Shown one piece after another: positions 26,954 through 35,425 of a stretch of DNA of 64,000 bases. A program made the translations under genes and the position numbers. Location: assembly GCF_002222055.1 (NCBI RefSeq), contig NZ_MUGS01000007.1:62001-126000 (forward strand). Reading direction: 5' to 3'. The notes beneath the pieces were generated by a model. That model was given only the letters and a program-made list of their open reading frames with translations. It ran no database searches and was not told the origin of the DNA. This stretch comes from Flavobacterium araucananum. Its GTDB lineage: Bacteria > Bacteroidota > Bacteroidia > Flavobacteriales > Flavobacteriaceae. Position 1 is the first letter of the stretch. Every line of letters starts with the position of its first letter.

Positions 26954-28111
26954 ATGCCATTATATCATAAACTTGGAAATTTCCCTCAAAAAAGACACAC
27001 CCAATTCGAAAAACCTAACGGAGGTTTTTATTACGAACAATTATTTGGCACCGAAGGTTTTCACGGACATTCTTCTTTATCTTACCATGTTCACAGACCA
27101 ACTCAGGTAAAAGAAATTTTAAACTCCTACTCTGTTGAGCCAAAAATTGCAATTGGAAAAAACATAAAATCATTACTTTTTAAAGGTTTTGAATTAAAAC
27201 CTGAAAATGATTTTCTGGACAGCCGCAAAGCAATGTTAGTCAACAAAGACTGTATTATAGGTCTGGCTGCTCCCAAAGAATCACTTCGCAATTATTTCTA
27301 TAAAAATGCCGATGCCGATGAAATGCTTTTCATCCATAAAGGAAAAGGAAAATTAAGAACCATGTTGGGTAATATTCCTTTTGAATATGGTGATTACCTC
27401 ATAATTCCGCGTGGTATTATTTACCAGATAGAATTCGAGACCACAGAAAACCGACTTTTTTATGTCGAATCTTTTGCTCCTTTTTATACCCCAAAACGTT
27501 ATAAAAACCAATCCGGGCAACATCTGGAACATTCACCATTTTGCGAACGTGATTTTATTTTGCCAAATGAGCTGGAAACACACGACGAAAAAGGCGACTT
27601 CCTGATCAAGATCAAAAAAGAAGGAATACTTCATGAAGTGGTTTATGCTACTCATCCTTTTGATGTGGTGGGCTGGGACGGTTACAATTTTCCATACGGA
27701 TTTTCGATTCATAATTTCGAACCCATCACCGGACGTGTACACCAACCACCACCAGTACATCAAACTTTCGAAACAGCAACTTTTGTTGTTTGTTCCTTCT
27801 GCCCAAGACTTTATGATTATCACCCAAAAGCAGTTCCTGCGCCGTACAATCATAGCAATATAGATTCAGACGAAGTGCTGTATTATGTCGATGGTGATTT
27901 TATGAGCCGTAATAATATCGAGCAAGGTCATATTACTCTGCACCCAAAAGGAATTCCGCATGGTCCTGCACCAGGAGCAATGGAGCGTAGCATTGGTCAT
28001 AAAGAAACCCATGAGTTAGCCGTTATGGTCGATACTTTCCGCCCACTTATGGTAACGGAAGAAGCGATGGGACTTGATGATGGTCAGTATTATAAATCCT
28101 GGACGGAGTAA
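26954..28111 (+). CDS. hmgA: Homogentisate 1,2-dioxygenase
   Basis: 385 residues. The N-terminus has YEQLFGTEGFHGHSSLSYH; the cupin region carries EMLFIHKGKGKLRTMLG and PRGIIYQIEF. The iron-binding part includes HQPPPVHQTFE, CPRLYDYHPKAVPAPYNHSN, SDEVLYYVDG and HPKGIPHGPAPG. The enzyme opens the homogentisate ring to maleylacetoacetate in tyrosine degradation. hppD, the preceding step, follows in the same direction, separated by a structured repeat element. A TAATTTTG -7-like box lies at 26740-26747, about 210 bp upstream. Confidence 0.95.
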   Translation: MPLYHKLGNFPQKRHTQFEKPNGGFYYEQLFGTEGFHGHSSLSYHVHRPTQVKEILNSYSVEPKIAIGKNIKSLLFKGFELKPENDFLDSRKAMLVNKDCIIGLAAPKESLRNYFYKNADADEMLFIHKGKGKLRTMLGNIPFEYGDYLIIPRGIIYQIEFETTENRLFYVESFAPFYTPKRYKNQSGQHLEHSPFCERDFILPNELETHDEKGDFLIKIKKEGILHEVVYATHPFDVVGWDGYNFPYGFSIHNFEPITGRVHQPPPVHQTFETATFVVCSFCPRLYDYHPKAVPAPYNHSNIDSDEVLYYVDGDFMSRNNIEQGHITLHPKGIPHGPAPGAMERSIGHKETHELAVMVDTFRPLMVTEEAMGLDDGQYYKSWTE

Positions 28112-28122
28112 TAATTAGATAA

Positions 28123-28207
28123 TTTAGGAGCTATTTCCTGCTATCATTCCAATCTTTTTTATTGCAGAAAAAGCAATAAAAAAGGATTTTCCCTTCTATC
28201 AGGGCTA
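28123..28207 (+). repeat. Dispersed ~85-nt structured element, copy A (AGGAGCTATTTCCTGCT ... ATCAGGGCT)
   Basis: It begins 12 bp after the hmgA stop. Conserved ends TTTAGGAGCTATTTCCTGCT and TTCTATCAGGGCTA flank an internal hairpin with ATCTTTTTTATTGC pairing with GCAATAAAAAAGGAT. The ends can also pair (AGC..CCTG with CAGGGCT). Copy B lies at 55657-55740 on the other strand with the same ends and a different hairpin of the same shape. Confidence 0.8.
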
Positions 28208-28278
28208 AAAAACAAATCTTAAAAACAACACTTCGGTTTTTCCAAATAAACGGTTAACCGATTAAACAAATAAACATT

Positions 28279-29439
28279 ATGTCAAAAGAAGTAAAATCAG
28301 TAGAATACGGATTAGAAAAAATCTTCGAAGGAGCACAAGATTTCCTTCCGTTATTAGGAACAGATTATGTAGAATTCTATGTAGGAAATGCAAAACAATC
28401 TGCACATTATTATAAAACAGCTTTTGGATATCAGTCATTAGCATATGCAGGATTAGAAACCGGAGTAAGAGACAAAGCCTCTTATGTTTTAAAACAAGAT
28501 AAAATCAGAATTGTTCTGACAACGCCATTAACACAAGATTCACCCATTCATGCACACCTTCAAAAACACGGCGATGGTGTAAAAGTTGCTGCTCTTTGGG
28601 TCGAAGATGCCAGAAGTGCTTATGAAGAAACCATAAAACGCGGCGCTCGTTCGTTTATGGAACCAACAGTCGAAAAAGATGAATTTGGAGAGGTGGTGCG
28701 TTCCGGAATTTATACCTACGGAGAAACGGTACACATCTTTGTAGAAAGAAAAAACTATACTGGTGTTTTCTTGCCAGGATACAAAGAATGGAAATCAGAT
28801 TACAATCCGGAACCAACAGGTCTAAAATATATTGACCACATGGTGGGCAACGTAGGCTGGAACGAAATGAATACCTGGGTAAAATTCTATGAAGACGTTA
28901 TGGGATTTGTGAATTTCCTGTCTTTTGATGACAAACAAATTACCACAGAATATTCGGCATTAATGAGTAAAGTAATGTCTAACGGAAACGGAAGAATTAA
29001 ATTTCCAATCAACGAACCGGCTGAAGGAAAGAAAAAATCTCAGATCGAAGAATATTTAGATTTTTATGGCGGACCCGGAATTCAGCATATTGCTATTGCA
29101 ACTGATGATATTATAAAAACAGTATCGCAATTGAAAGCACGCGGAGTTGAATTTTTATCTGCTCCTCCGCACACGTACTACCAGGCAATTCCTGAAAGAC
29201 TGGGTGTTCATATGGATATGATGAAAGAAGACATTAACGAAATTGAAAAACTAGCGATCATGGTCGATGCCGATGAAGATGGCTACTTATTACAAATATT
29301 TACAAAGCCGGTTCAGGACAGACCAACGCTTTTTTTCGAAATTATTCAAAGAATGGGGGCAAAAGGATTTGGCGCAGGGAACTTTAAAGCCCTTTTTGAG
29401 TCAATTGAGAGAGAGCAAGAATTGAGAGGAACTTTGTAA
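28279..29439 (+). CDS. hppD: 4-hydroxyphenylpyruvate dioxygenase
   Basis: 386 residues with two VOC-type domains. Iron ligands are visible in YIDHMVGNVGWNEM (first His), GIQHIAIATDDI (second His) and YLLQIFTKPVQDRPTLFFEIIQR (Glu), with GFGAGNFKALFESIEREQ at the C-terminus. It converts 4-hydroxyphenylpyruvate to homogentisate, the substrate of HmgA encoded upstream. The pair forms the core of tyrosine catabolism. Confidence 0.96.
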   Translation: MSKEVKSVEYGLEKIFEGAQDFLPLLGTDYVEFYVGNAKQSAHYYKTAFGYQSLAYAGLETGVRDKASYVLKQDKIRIVLTTPLTQDSPIHAHLQKHGDGVKVAALWVEDARSAYEETIKRGARSFMEPTVEKDEFGEVVRSGIYTYGETVHIFVERKNYTGVFLPGYKEWKSDYNPEPTGLKYIDHMVGNVGWNEMNTWVKFYEDVMGFVNFLSFDDKQITTEYSALMSKVMSNGNGRIKFPINEPAEGKKKSQIEEYLDFYGGPGIQHIAIATDDIIKTVSQLKARGVEFLSAPPHTYYQAIPERLGVHMDMMKEDINEIEKLAIMVDADEDGYLLQIFTKPVQDRPTLFFEIIQRMGAKGFGAGNFKALFESIEREQELRGTL

Positions 29440-29556
29440 AAACAGAATATTTTTGCATAAAACAGAATAATTCTCTGTAAAGTGATGCTTTTTATGCAAA
29501 TGTTATGTTAAACTTGCCTTTTGCTATTTCTTTTTTGAACTTTCTGCATATCTTTG

Positions 29557-29672
29557 CACTCGCAAATCAAGAAGGGGTGGTTTCCTTCTGAATTGATATA
29601 AATTTCATAATTTATAGTTTTTTGGTTAGTTAATAGCATAAAAACTCAGTCATTTCTTGACTGAGTTTTTTT
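29557..29672 (+). ncRNA. Candidate small RNA with own -7 box and terminator
   Basis: A TATCTTTG box (29549-29556) is followed by a 5' hairpin (ATCAAGAAGG pairing with CCTTCT..TTGAT around a GGTGG-containing loop, about 29566-29596). An AT-rich stretch follows, then a strong terminator at 29641-29672 (AAAACTCAGTCA / TGACTGAGTTTT plus T-run). There is no reading frame. The nearest TTG upstream is 25 bp from the box, slightly beyond the usual spacing. It could instead be the 3' end of the hppD transcript. Confidence 0.45.
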
Positions 29673-29738
29673 GTTTTGGTACATTTGGAATAGAATTTGC
29701 ATTTCTTTATCTTTATAATGAAATGTAAAAATTGTACT

Positions 29739-30509
29739 ATGAAAAAGATAATCCTACTCCTGTTAGTTCTCACCACACTAAGTTTCGACTCTGCAAAAGA
29801 AGATGCATTCGATACTGGAGAATATTTCAAATTCCGAATTCACTACGGAATCATAAACGCAGGTTATGCCACTCTCGAAATAAAAGACGCCACCATCAAC
29901 AACAAAAAAGTGTTTCATGCTGTGGGTAAAGGTTACACAACCGGAATGTCGAAACTTTTCTTTAAGGTCGAAGATTTATACGAAAGTTACTTTGACAAAC
30001 AAACAGGAAACCCTTATCGTTATGTTCGAAAAATTGACGAAGGCGGTTATACAAAAGATCAGGAAGGGCTTTTTAACCAAAACGAAAACAGAGTTTTAGT
30101 AAAAGACTACAAACGCAAAACCGAAAAAACAATTATCATAACAGATAATGTTCAGGATATTATTTCCTCTTTTTACTACTTAAGAAATCATCCTAATATC
30201 GACAAACTGAAAGCTGGCGAGGCTATAACAATCGACATGTTTTTTGATGAAGAAATCACAAAATTTAAGTTAAAATATGTAGGCCGTCAAGATATTACAA
30301 CTAAATTTGGAACCGTTTCTACCATGATGTTTAAACCATTGGTACAAACAGGACGAGTTTTTAAAGAAAAAGAAAGCGTAACGCTCTGGATCACAGACGA
30401 CGACAACAAACTCCCAATTAGAATAAAAGCAGACCTTGCCGTTGGATCACTTAAAGCAGATCTCGACGAATATAAAGGATTAAAAAATCCATTTAAAGTA
30501 AAAAAATAA
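29739..30509 (+). CDS. DUF3108 domain protein, exported
   Basis: 256 residues from the chosen start at 29739 (MKKIILLLLVLTTLSFDSAKED, a signal peptide); upstream in-frame ATGs give a poorer leader. The mature part matches DUF3108: FRIHYGIINAGYATLEI, YESYFDKQTGNPYRYVRKI and PIRIKADLAVGSLKADL. DUF3108 proteins are periplasmic, and their role is unsettled. Its TAA shares one base with the ATG of the tryptophan dioxygenase gene, so the two are translated together, though no functional link is obvious. Confidence 0.85.
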   Translation: MKKIILLLLVLTTLSFDSAKEDAFDTGEYFKFRIHYGIINAGYATLEIKDATINNKKVFHAVGKGYTTGMSKLFFKVEDLYESYFDKQTGNPYRYVRKIDEGGYTKDQEGLFNQNENRVLVKDYKRKTEKTIIITDNVQDIISSFYYLRNHPNIDKLKAGEAITIDMFFDEEITKFKLKYVGRQDITTKFGTVSTMMFKPLVQTGRVFKEKESVTLWITDDDNKLPIRIKADLAVGSLKADLDEYKGLKNPFKVKK

Positions 30510-31450
30510 TGAATACCACAGATAATTCTGAATCAATTCTAAAAGAAATTGACCTTAAATTTCAAGCCATAAATCAAAAAACTGAGGTTCAGTTAGAAGG
30601 ATTACTTTGGTCCAAACCAATTACTTATTGGGATTACATTCAGACTGACGCTCTTTTAAGTTTACAAACACAACGTACAACACTTCCTGACGAAATGGTT
30701 TTTATCATGTATCATCAGGTAAACGAATTAATTTTTAAAATGATTTTGTGGGAAATTGATCAAATTGCTGATACACAAAACATTCAGGCAGCTTTTTTTA
30801 GTGAGCGATTATCCCGTGTTACCCGTTATTTTGACATGCTTACGAACTCATTCAGTATTATGGAAAACGGAATGGAGATCGACCAGTATATGAAATTTAG
30901 AAATACTCTAACTCCTGCAAGCGGTTTTCAGAGTGCACAATACAGATTGATAGAATTTGCATCGACAGATGTTATCAATCTAACAGATCGCAGGTACAAA
31001 GAAAACTTTGACGAAAACACGGACTTAGAAACCAGCTTTGAACACTTGTATTGGCAAGCCGCAGGAAAAGATTATCACACCGGCGAAAAATCATATTTGC
31101 TTAAAGAATTCGAAAATAAGTACAAAGAACAATTTTTAAGACAAATAACGACGTTTAAAACAAAAAATATTTGGCAAAAATTCACACAATTACCGATAGA
31201 AGATCAGCAAAACCAAGAATTAATTCAAGCGATGCGTCACTACGATAAAACCGTGAATATCACTTGGGTAATGCAACATTTGAACACCGCCAGAAAATAC
31301 ATTTTGGAAAGCGGAAAAGGTAATGGGGAAGCTACAGGAGGAAGTGACTGGCAAAAATATATGCATCCAAAATACCAAAGACGCATCTTTTTTCCTAAAT
31401 TGTGGACCGAAGAAGAATTGTCCAATTGGGGAAATGAAACAACCACTTAA
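30509..31450 (+). CDS. kynA: Tryptophan 2,3-dioxygenase
   Basis: 313 residues. LQTQRTTLPDEMVFIMYHQVNELIFKM (in family context), NSFSIMENGM, FRNTLTPASGFQSAQYRLIEF and HLNTARKYI are hallmark segments. The enzyme is heme-dependent and oxidises L-tryptophan to N-formylkynurenine. With hmgA and hppD just upstream, it extends a local aromatic amino-acid catabolism group. It is translationally coupled to the DUF3108 gene by a TAATG overlap. Confidence 0.93.
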   Translation: MNTTDNSESILKEIDLKFQAINQKTEVQLEGLLWSKPITYWDYIQTDALLSLQTQRTTLPDEMVFIMYHQVNELIFKMILWEIDQIADTQNIQAAFFSERLSRVTRYFDMLTNSFSIMENGMEIDQYMKFRNTLTPASGFQSAQYRLIEFASTDVINLTDRRYKENFDENTDLETSFEHLYWQAAGKDYHTGEKSYLLKEFENKYKEQFLRQITTFKTKNIWQKFTQLPIEDQQNQELIQAMRHYDKTVNITWVMQHLNTARKYILESGKGNGEATGGSDWQKYMHPKYQRRIFFPKLWTEEELSNWGNETTT

Positions 31451-31473
31451 TTTCCTAAAAAAAATTTAAAAGT

Positions 31474-32694
31474 TTGAAAAAAGCATTTGTACTTATAATC
31501 TTAGCATTTTCGATATTTTCTTGTAATAAAACCGCTGAAAAAGTTGAAAATAAAATTACTAAACCCAAAACTAAAAAAGTAGAATTTGGTTTTAATTATG
31601 CTGATTTTAATGTTCTTCAGGATACCATAAAAAAGGGAGATTCTTTTGGATCTATTTTTCAAAAGCAAAATATTGGTGACAAAAAAGTATTCGACATTGT
31701 TGAGCAGGTAAAAGATTCTTTTGATGTGCGCACTATTCGCTACAACAAACCATACACAATTCTTCGATCAAAAAATAAAACCAACAAACTACAGGTTTTT
31801 ATATATCAGCCGGATGCATTGACTTATTATGTAGTCGATTTTCGCGATAGTATTGCCAAAGCTTATAAAAAAGTAAAACCGGTTACCTTAAAACGTAAAA
31901 TTATTGGTGGTGTTTTAAAAAGTTCTTTATCCGAAACCTTAGGAAACGAAAGTGTAGAAACAGCTCTTGCCGGCAGAATTACAAAAATATTCTCGTGGTC
32001 TATTGACTTTTTTAAACTTAAAAAAGGAGATCGTTACGGATTAATTTTTACAGAACGTTTTATAAATGGCAAAACCTATGACGGTGTTGAAGACCTTGAG
32101 GCTGCGTTTTTTGAATATAAAGGTAAAATCGTCTATGCATTTCCGTTTGAAAGGGATACCACTTCAGGGAAAATTGAGTATTATGATGATCAGGGAAAAA
32201 CATTGAAAAACTTTTTCTTAAAAACACCAATCAAATTTAGCCGAATCACTTCGCGATTTACTGCAAACAGATTTCACCCGGTACAACATACCTGGAAAGC
32301 ACATAAAGGAACCGATTATGCGGCTCCAACCGGAACGCCAATTTCAACAACTGCATCCGGAATTGTAGAAGCAACGGGATATACAGCAGGAAACGGAAAC
32401 TTTGTAAAAGTAAAACATAACGGGACCTACTCTACTCAATATTTGCACATGTCCAGAATTTTGGTTCGCCGCGGACAACGTGTTACCCAAGGACAAACCA
32501 TTGGCTTAGTAGGGAGCACAGGATTGGCGACCGGACCACACGTTTGTTACCGTTTCTGGAAAAACGGGGTTCAGGTAGATGCGCTGCTACTTAATTTACC
32601 AACAGGAGAATCTCTGACAGGAAATGACAAAACACGTTTCATGAAACAAATGGAACCTCTAAAAAGAGAACTGGACAGTATTGGGAATTTGTAA
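31474..32694 (+). CDS. M23 family zinc endopeptidase, lipoprotein
   Basis: 406 residues from a TTG start at 31474; no ATG precedes the signal KKAFVLIILAFSIFSC, whose cysteine makes it a lipoprotein. A middle region matches the OapA/LysM-like part of bacterial M23 peptidases (DTIKKGDSFGSIFQ). The catalytic LytM domain shows HPVQHTWKAHKGTDYAAPTG and TGPHVCYRFWKNG, with an intermediate HxxxH-like pattern QYLHMSRI. It should cut peptidoglycan cross-bridges at the envelope. It begins 23 bp after kynA but is unlikely to share its function. Confidence 0.9.
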   Translation: MKKAFVLIILAFSIFSCNKTAEKVENKITKPKTKKVEFGFNYADFNVLQDTIKKGDSFGSIFQKQNIGDKKVFDIVEQVKDSFDVRTIRYNKPYTILRSKNKTNKLQVFIYQPDALTYYVVDFRDSIAKAYKKVKPVTLKRKIIGGVLKSSLSETLGNESVETALAGRITKIFSWSIDFFKLKKGDRYGLIFTERFINGKTYDGVEDLEAAFFEYKGKIVYAFPFERDTTSGKIEYYDDQGKTLKNFFLKTPIKFSRITSRFTANRFHPVQHTWKAHKGTDYAAPTGTPISTTASGIVEATGYTAGNGNFVKVKHNGTYSTQYLHMSRILVRRGQRVTQGQTIGLVGSTGLATGPHVCYRFWKNGVQVDALLLNLPTGESLTGNDKTRFMKQMEPLKRELDSIGNL

Positions 32695-32715
32695 ATCTAT
32701 TATATAGAAAGAAAA

Positions 32716-33312
32716 ATGAAAAACGAACGTCTTAAAGCAATTTATAATGAAACTTTTTCAGGCTTAAAACTATATTACAGAGACACCAATCTTCCGGAAA
32801 ATTTAATTTCAAATTATAAAGTTGGGCAAATAATTCAGGAAAAAGGCTTTACTGATATGAGTTCTATGGGAGGCGGACTTTCCGGTAATTTAAGATATTT
32901 AATTGCCAGTGCCCACCCAAAAGATTTATCGAAATTTAATCCTGACTCAGCAAAAATTGGTCACTTTTTATTAGACACTATCGCCTATTTTAAAGTATTG
33001 GACATTCAGAAAATTGACAATAAAACTCAGGTTTTTCTTTTGAATATTCCCGATAATTCGATTACACTTTTCAAAAACTCATCTTCAAATCTCGAAGAAG
33101 AGATTATAGAAAAAGCACGGAAAAAATTTAGCGATAAAATCAATTCCACTTTAGTTCCGGAATTACAAACTGAAACCTGGAAAGAAAGAACAAAATCTCC
33201 TCTTGGAATAAATGATAATGGAGAACTGTTTTTTGACGATTCTAAAATCAAAATTGAATCCCCGAAAAGAATCGAAATTGATGCTGCCAAAAAAAACTAT
33301 CGAAGTCAATAA
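32716..33312 (+). CDS. Conserved hypothetical protein
   Basis: 198 residues, no signal peptide and no membrane segment. Phrases include MGGGLSGNLRYLIASAHPKDL and FLLNIPDNSITLFKN, with an acidic-basic helix (LEEEIIEKARKKFSDKI) in the middle. I do not recognise the family. It follows the M23 gene by 21 bp and precedes pgi by 149 bp, so it may be the last gene of the M23 transcript. Confidence 0.6.
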   Translation: MKNERLKAIYNETFSGLKLYYRDTNLPENLISNYKVGQIIQEKGFTDMSSMGGGLSGNLRYLIASAHPKDLSKFNPDSAKIGHFLLDTIAYFKVLDIQKIDNKTQVFLLNIPDNSITLFKNSSSNLEEEIIEKARKKFSDKINSTLVPELQTETWKERTKSPLGINDNGELFFDDSKIKIESPKRIEIDAAKKNYRSQ

Positions 33313-33461
33313 AAAGCCGTGGTGGAGAATTTGGTAGTAACCTCATAAAACGTTTTCGCAACTAATTGTTATATAATTGCAAAGCTTTAAGCTATTAAAA
33401 GTTATTTCAGTATTTTTGTTTTTCTAAAAAAATAAATAAAAATCTTCAATATAAAATACAA

Positions 33462-35105
33462 ATGGCTTTAAACACAACAAACCCAACCGGGACTGAAGCG
33501 TGGAAAAATCTGCAAAATCACTATAACGCAATTCACGAAACTACACTACAAGAATTGTTTCAACAAGACAGTACCCGTGTTGAAAAATTTAATTTGCAAT
33601 GGAATGACTTTTTGGTCGATTATTCTAAAAACAATATTAGTCAGGAAACGCTTTCTCTTTTATTAGAATTAGCAAATTCTATTGGATTAAAAGATGCCAT
33701 CTCACAATATTTTGGTGGCGAAATCATCAACCAGACCGAAAACAGAGCTGTTTTACACACTGCTTTGCGTGCTCCGGAATCAGCAGTTATAAAAGTTGAT
33801 GGAGAAAATGTGATTCCGGAAGTTTACGAAGTAAAAAATAAAATCAAAAAATTTAGTCACGAAGTTATTTCCGGAGAAAGAAAAGGTTTTACAGGAAAAG
33901 CATTTACTGATGTTGTAAATATTGGTATTGGAGGTTCTGACCTTGGTCCGGTTATGGCGGTTGAAGCTTTGCAGTTTTACAAAAATCATTTAAATCTGCA
34001 CTTTGTTTCCAATGTTGATGGTGATCATGTAAATGAAATCATCAAAAAATTAAATCCGGAAACAACATTGTTTTTGATTGTTTCTAAAACTTTTACCACA
34101 CAAGAAACATTATCTAATTCTGAAACCATTAAAGAGTGGTTTTTAAAATCGGCATCGCAGGAAGATATTGCAAAACATTTTGTGGCAGTTTCTACTAATA
34201 TACAGAAAGTAACTGAATTTGGAATTAACCCTGACAACGTTTTCCCGATGTGGGATTGGGTTGGAGGAAGATTCTCTTTGTGGAGCGCCGTTGGTTTAAG
34301 CATTAGTTTAGCAATTGGTTTTGATCATTATAATGATTTATTATCAGGAGCGAAGGAAATGGACGATCACTTTAAAGCGGCAGAATTCGACGAAAACATT
34401 CCGGTAATTTTGGCTTTGATAGGTGTTTGGTACAACAATTTCTTTGGAGCAGAGAGTGAAGCTTTGATTCCGTACACACAGTATTTACAAAAACTTGCTC
34501 CGTATTTGCAACAAGCAACTATGGAAAGTAACGGAAAAAGTGTTGGTCGTGACGCAAAACCTGTCAACTATCAAACCGGAACTATTATTTGGGGAGAACC
34601 GGGAACCAATTCGCAACATGCCTTTTTTCAATTAATTCATCAGGGAACCAAATTAATTCCAACGGATTTTATTGGATTTGTAAAACCATTATATGGTAAT
34701 GAAGATCATCATGATAAATTAATGTCTAACTTTTTTGCACAAACAGAAGCTTTGCTACACGGAAAAACGGCAAAACAAGTTCAGGCTGAATTTGACAAGC
34801 AAGGGCTATCGGCAGAAAAAGCTTCTTATTTATTACCTTTTAAAGTTTTTACCGGAAACAAACCAACTAATACGATCTTAATTCAAAAATTAACGCCAAA
34901 AAGTCTGGGTTCTCTAATTGCTTTGTACGAACACAAAATTTTTGTTCAGGGTGTGATCTGGAACATTTTTAGCTTTGATCAATGGGGAGTAGAACTAGGC
35001 AAACAGCTGGCAAATTCTATTTTGGACGAAATTAATACCAAAACCGTAAAAACTCATGACAGCTCTACTTCGTTTTTATTAAATTATTTTTTAAAGAATA
35101 AATAG
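33462..35105 (+). CDS. pgi: Glucose-6-phosphate isomerase
   Basis: 547 residues, the long bacterial form. [59 protein letters not shown] (in parts) and the catalytic-site [15 protein letters not shown] are present, with [18 protein letters not shown] near the end. It interconverts glucose-6-phosphate and fructose-6-phosphate. A TATTTTTG -7 box at 33411-33418 suggests its own promoter, and a strong terminator follows. Confidence 0.97.
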   Translation: MALNTTNPTGTEAWKNLQNHYNAIHETTLQELFQQDSTRVEKFNLQWNDFLVDYSKNNISQETLSLLLELANSIGLKDAISQYFGGEIINQTENRAVLHTALRAPESAVIKVDGENVIPEVYEVKNKIKKFSHEVISGERKGFTGKAFTDVVNIGIGGSDLGPVMAVEALQFYKNHLNLHFVSNVDGDHVNEIIKKLNPETTLFLIVSKTFTTQETLSNSETIKEWFLKSASQEDIAKHFVAVSTNIQKVTEFGINPDNVFPMWDWVGGRFSLWSAVGLSISLAIGFDHYNDLLSGAKEMDDHFKAAEFDENIPVILALIGVWYNNFFGAESEALIPYTQYLQKLAPYLQQATMESNGKSVGRDAKPVNYQTGTIIWGEPGTNSQHAFFQLIHQGTKLIPTDFIGFVKPLYGNEDHHDKLMSNFFAQTEALLHGKTAKQVQAEFDKQGLSAEKASYLLPFKVFTGNKPTNTILIQKLTPKSLGSLIALYEHKIFVQGVIWNIFSFDQWGVELGKQLANSILDEINTKTVKTHDSSTSFLLNYFLKNK

Positions 35106-35136
35106 CGTCTCTACACTCCAGATTCGCAACAAACTG

Positions 35137-35172
35137 AAGCGCCTTAATTTAGCAAAAATTAAGGCGCTTTTT
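35137..35172 (+). terminator. Terminator after pgi
   Basis: AAGCGCCTTAATTT (35137-35150) pairs perfectly with AAATTAAGGCGCTT (35156-35169), followed by T residues. Confidence 0.9.
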
Positions 35173-35365
35173 CGTATAAATGAACGCGCAAAATGCCAAA
35201 AAACGTCTATTATTGAAGGTTTTACGCTACAAGACCATCAAAATTATTATCATTTTAACAAAATACAGGGTCTTAAAATCAAAAAAACGTTATTTTATTT
35301 AATAAAAAAAGGAAAAATCACTTTAATTCTTAACAGATTAAATAAAACTGATCTTTCTTAACATT

Positions 35366-35401
35366 TTGATAACACTATCTGATTTAAATGTTATAATTTT
35401 G
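35366..35401 (+). promoter_or_regulatory. Candidate promoter of the TonB receptor gene
   Basis: TTG at 35366-35368 and TAATTTTG at 35394-35401, 25 bp apart, about 25 bp before the start codon. The -7 box is a good match; the spacer is slightly long. Confidence 0.5.
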
Positions 35402-35425
35402 CCAAAAACAATAAACTAATAACAA

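Larger units (their letters stand above)
35106..35425. other. Intergenic region between pgi and the TonB receptor gene
   Basis: 320 bp. It holds the pgi terminator at 35137-35172 and a candidate promoter at 35366-35401. The stretch between is AT-rich without a reading frame or an obvious repeat family. Confidence 0.6.

Noticed and set aside
29440..29700. A metabolite riboswitch
   Set aside because: The structure matches no riboswitch I know, and the terminator is followed by separate start signals for the next gene.
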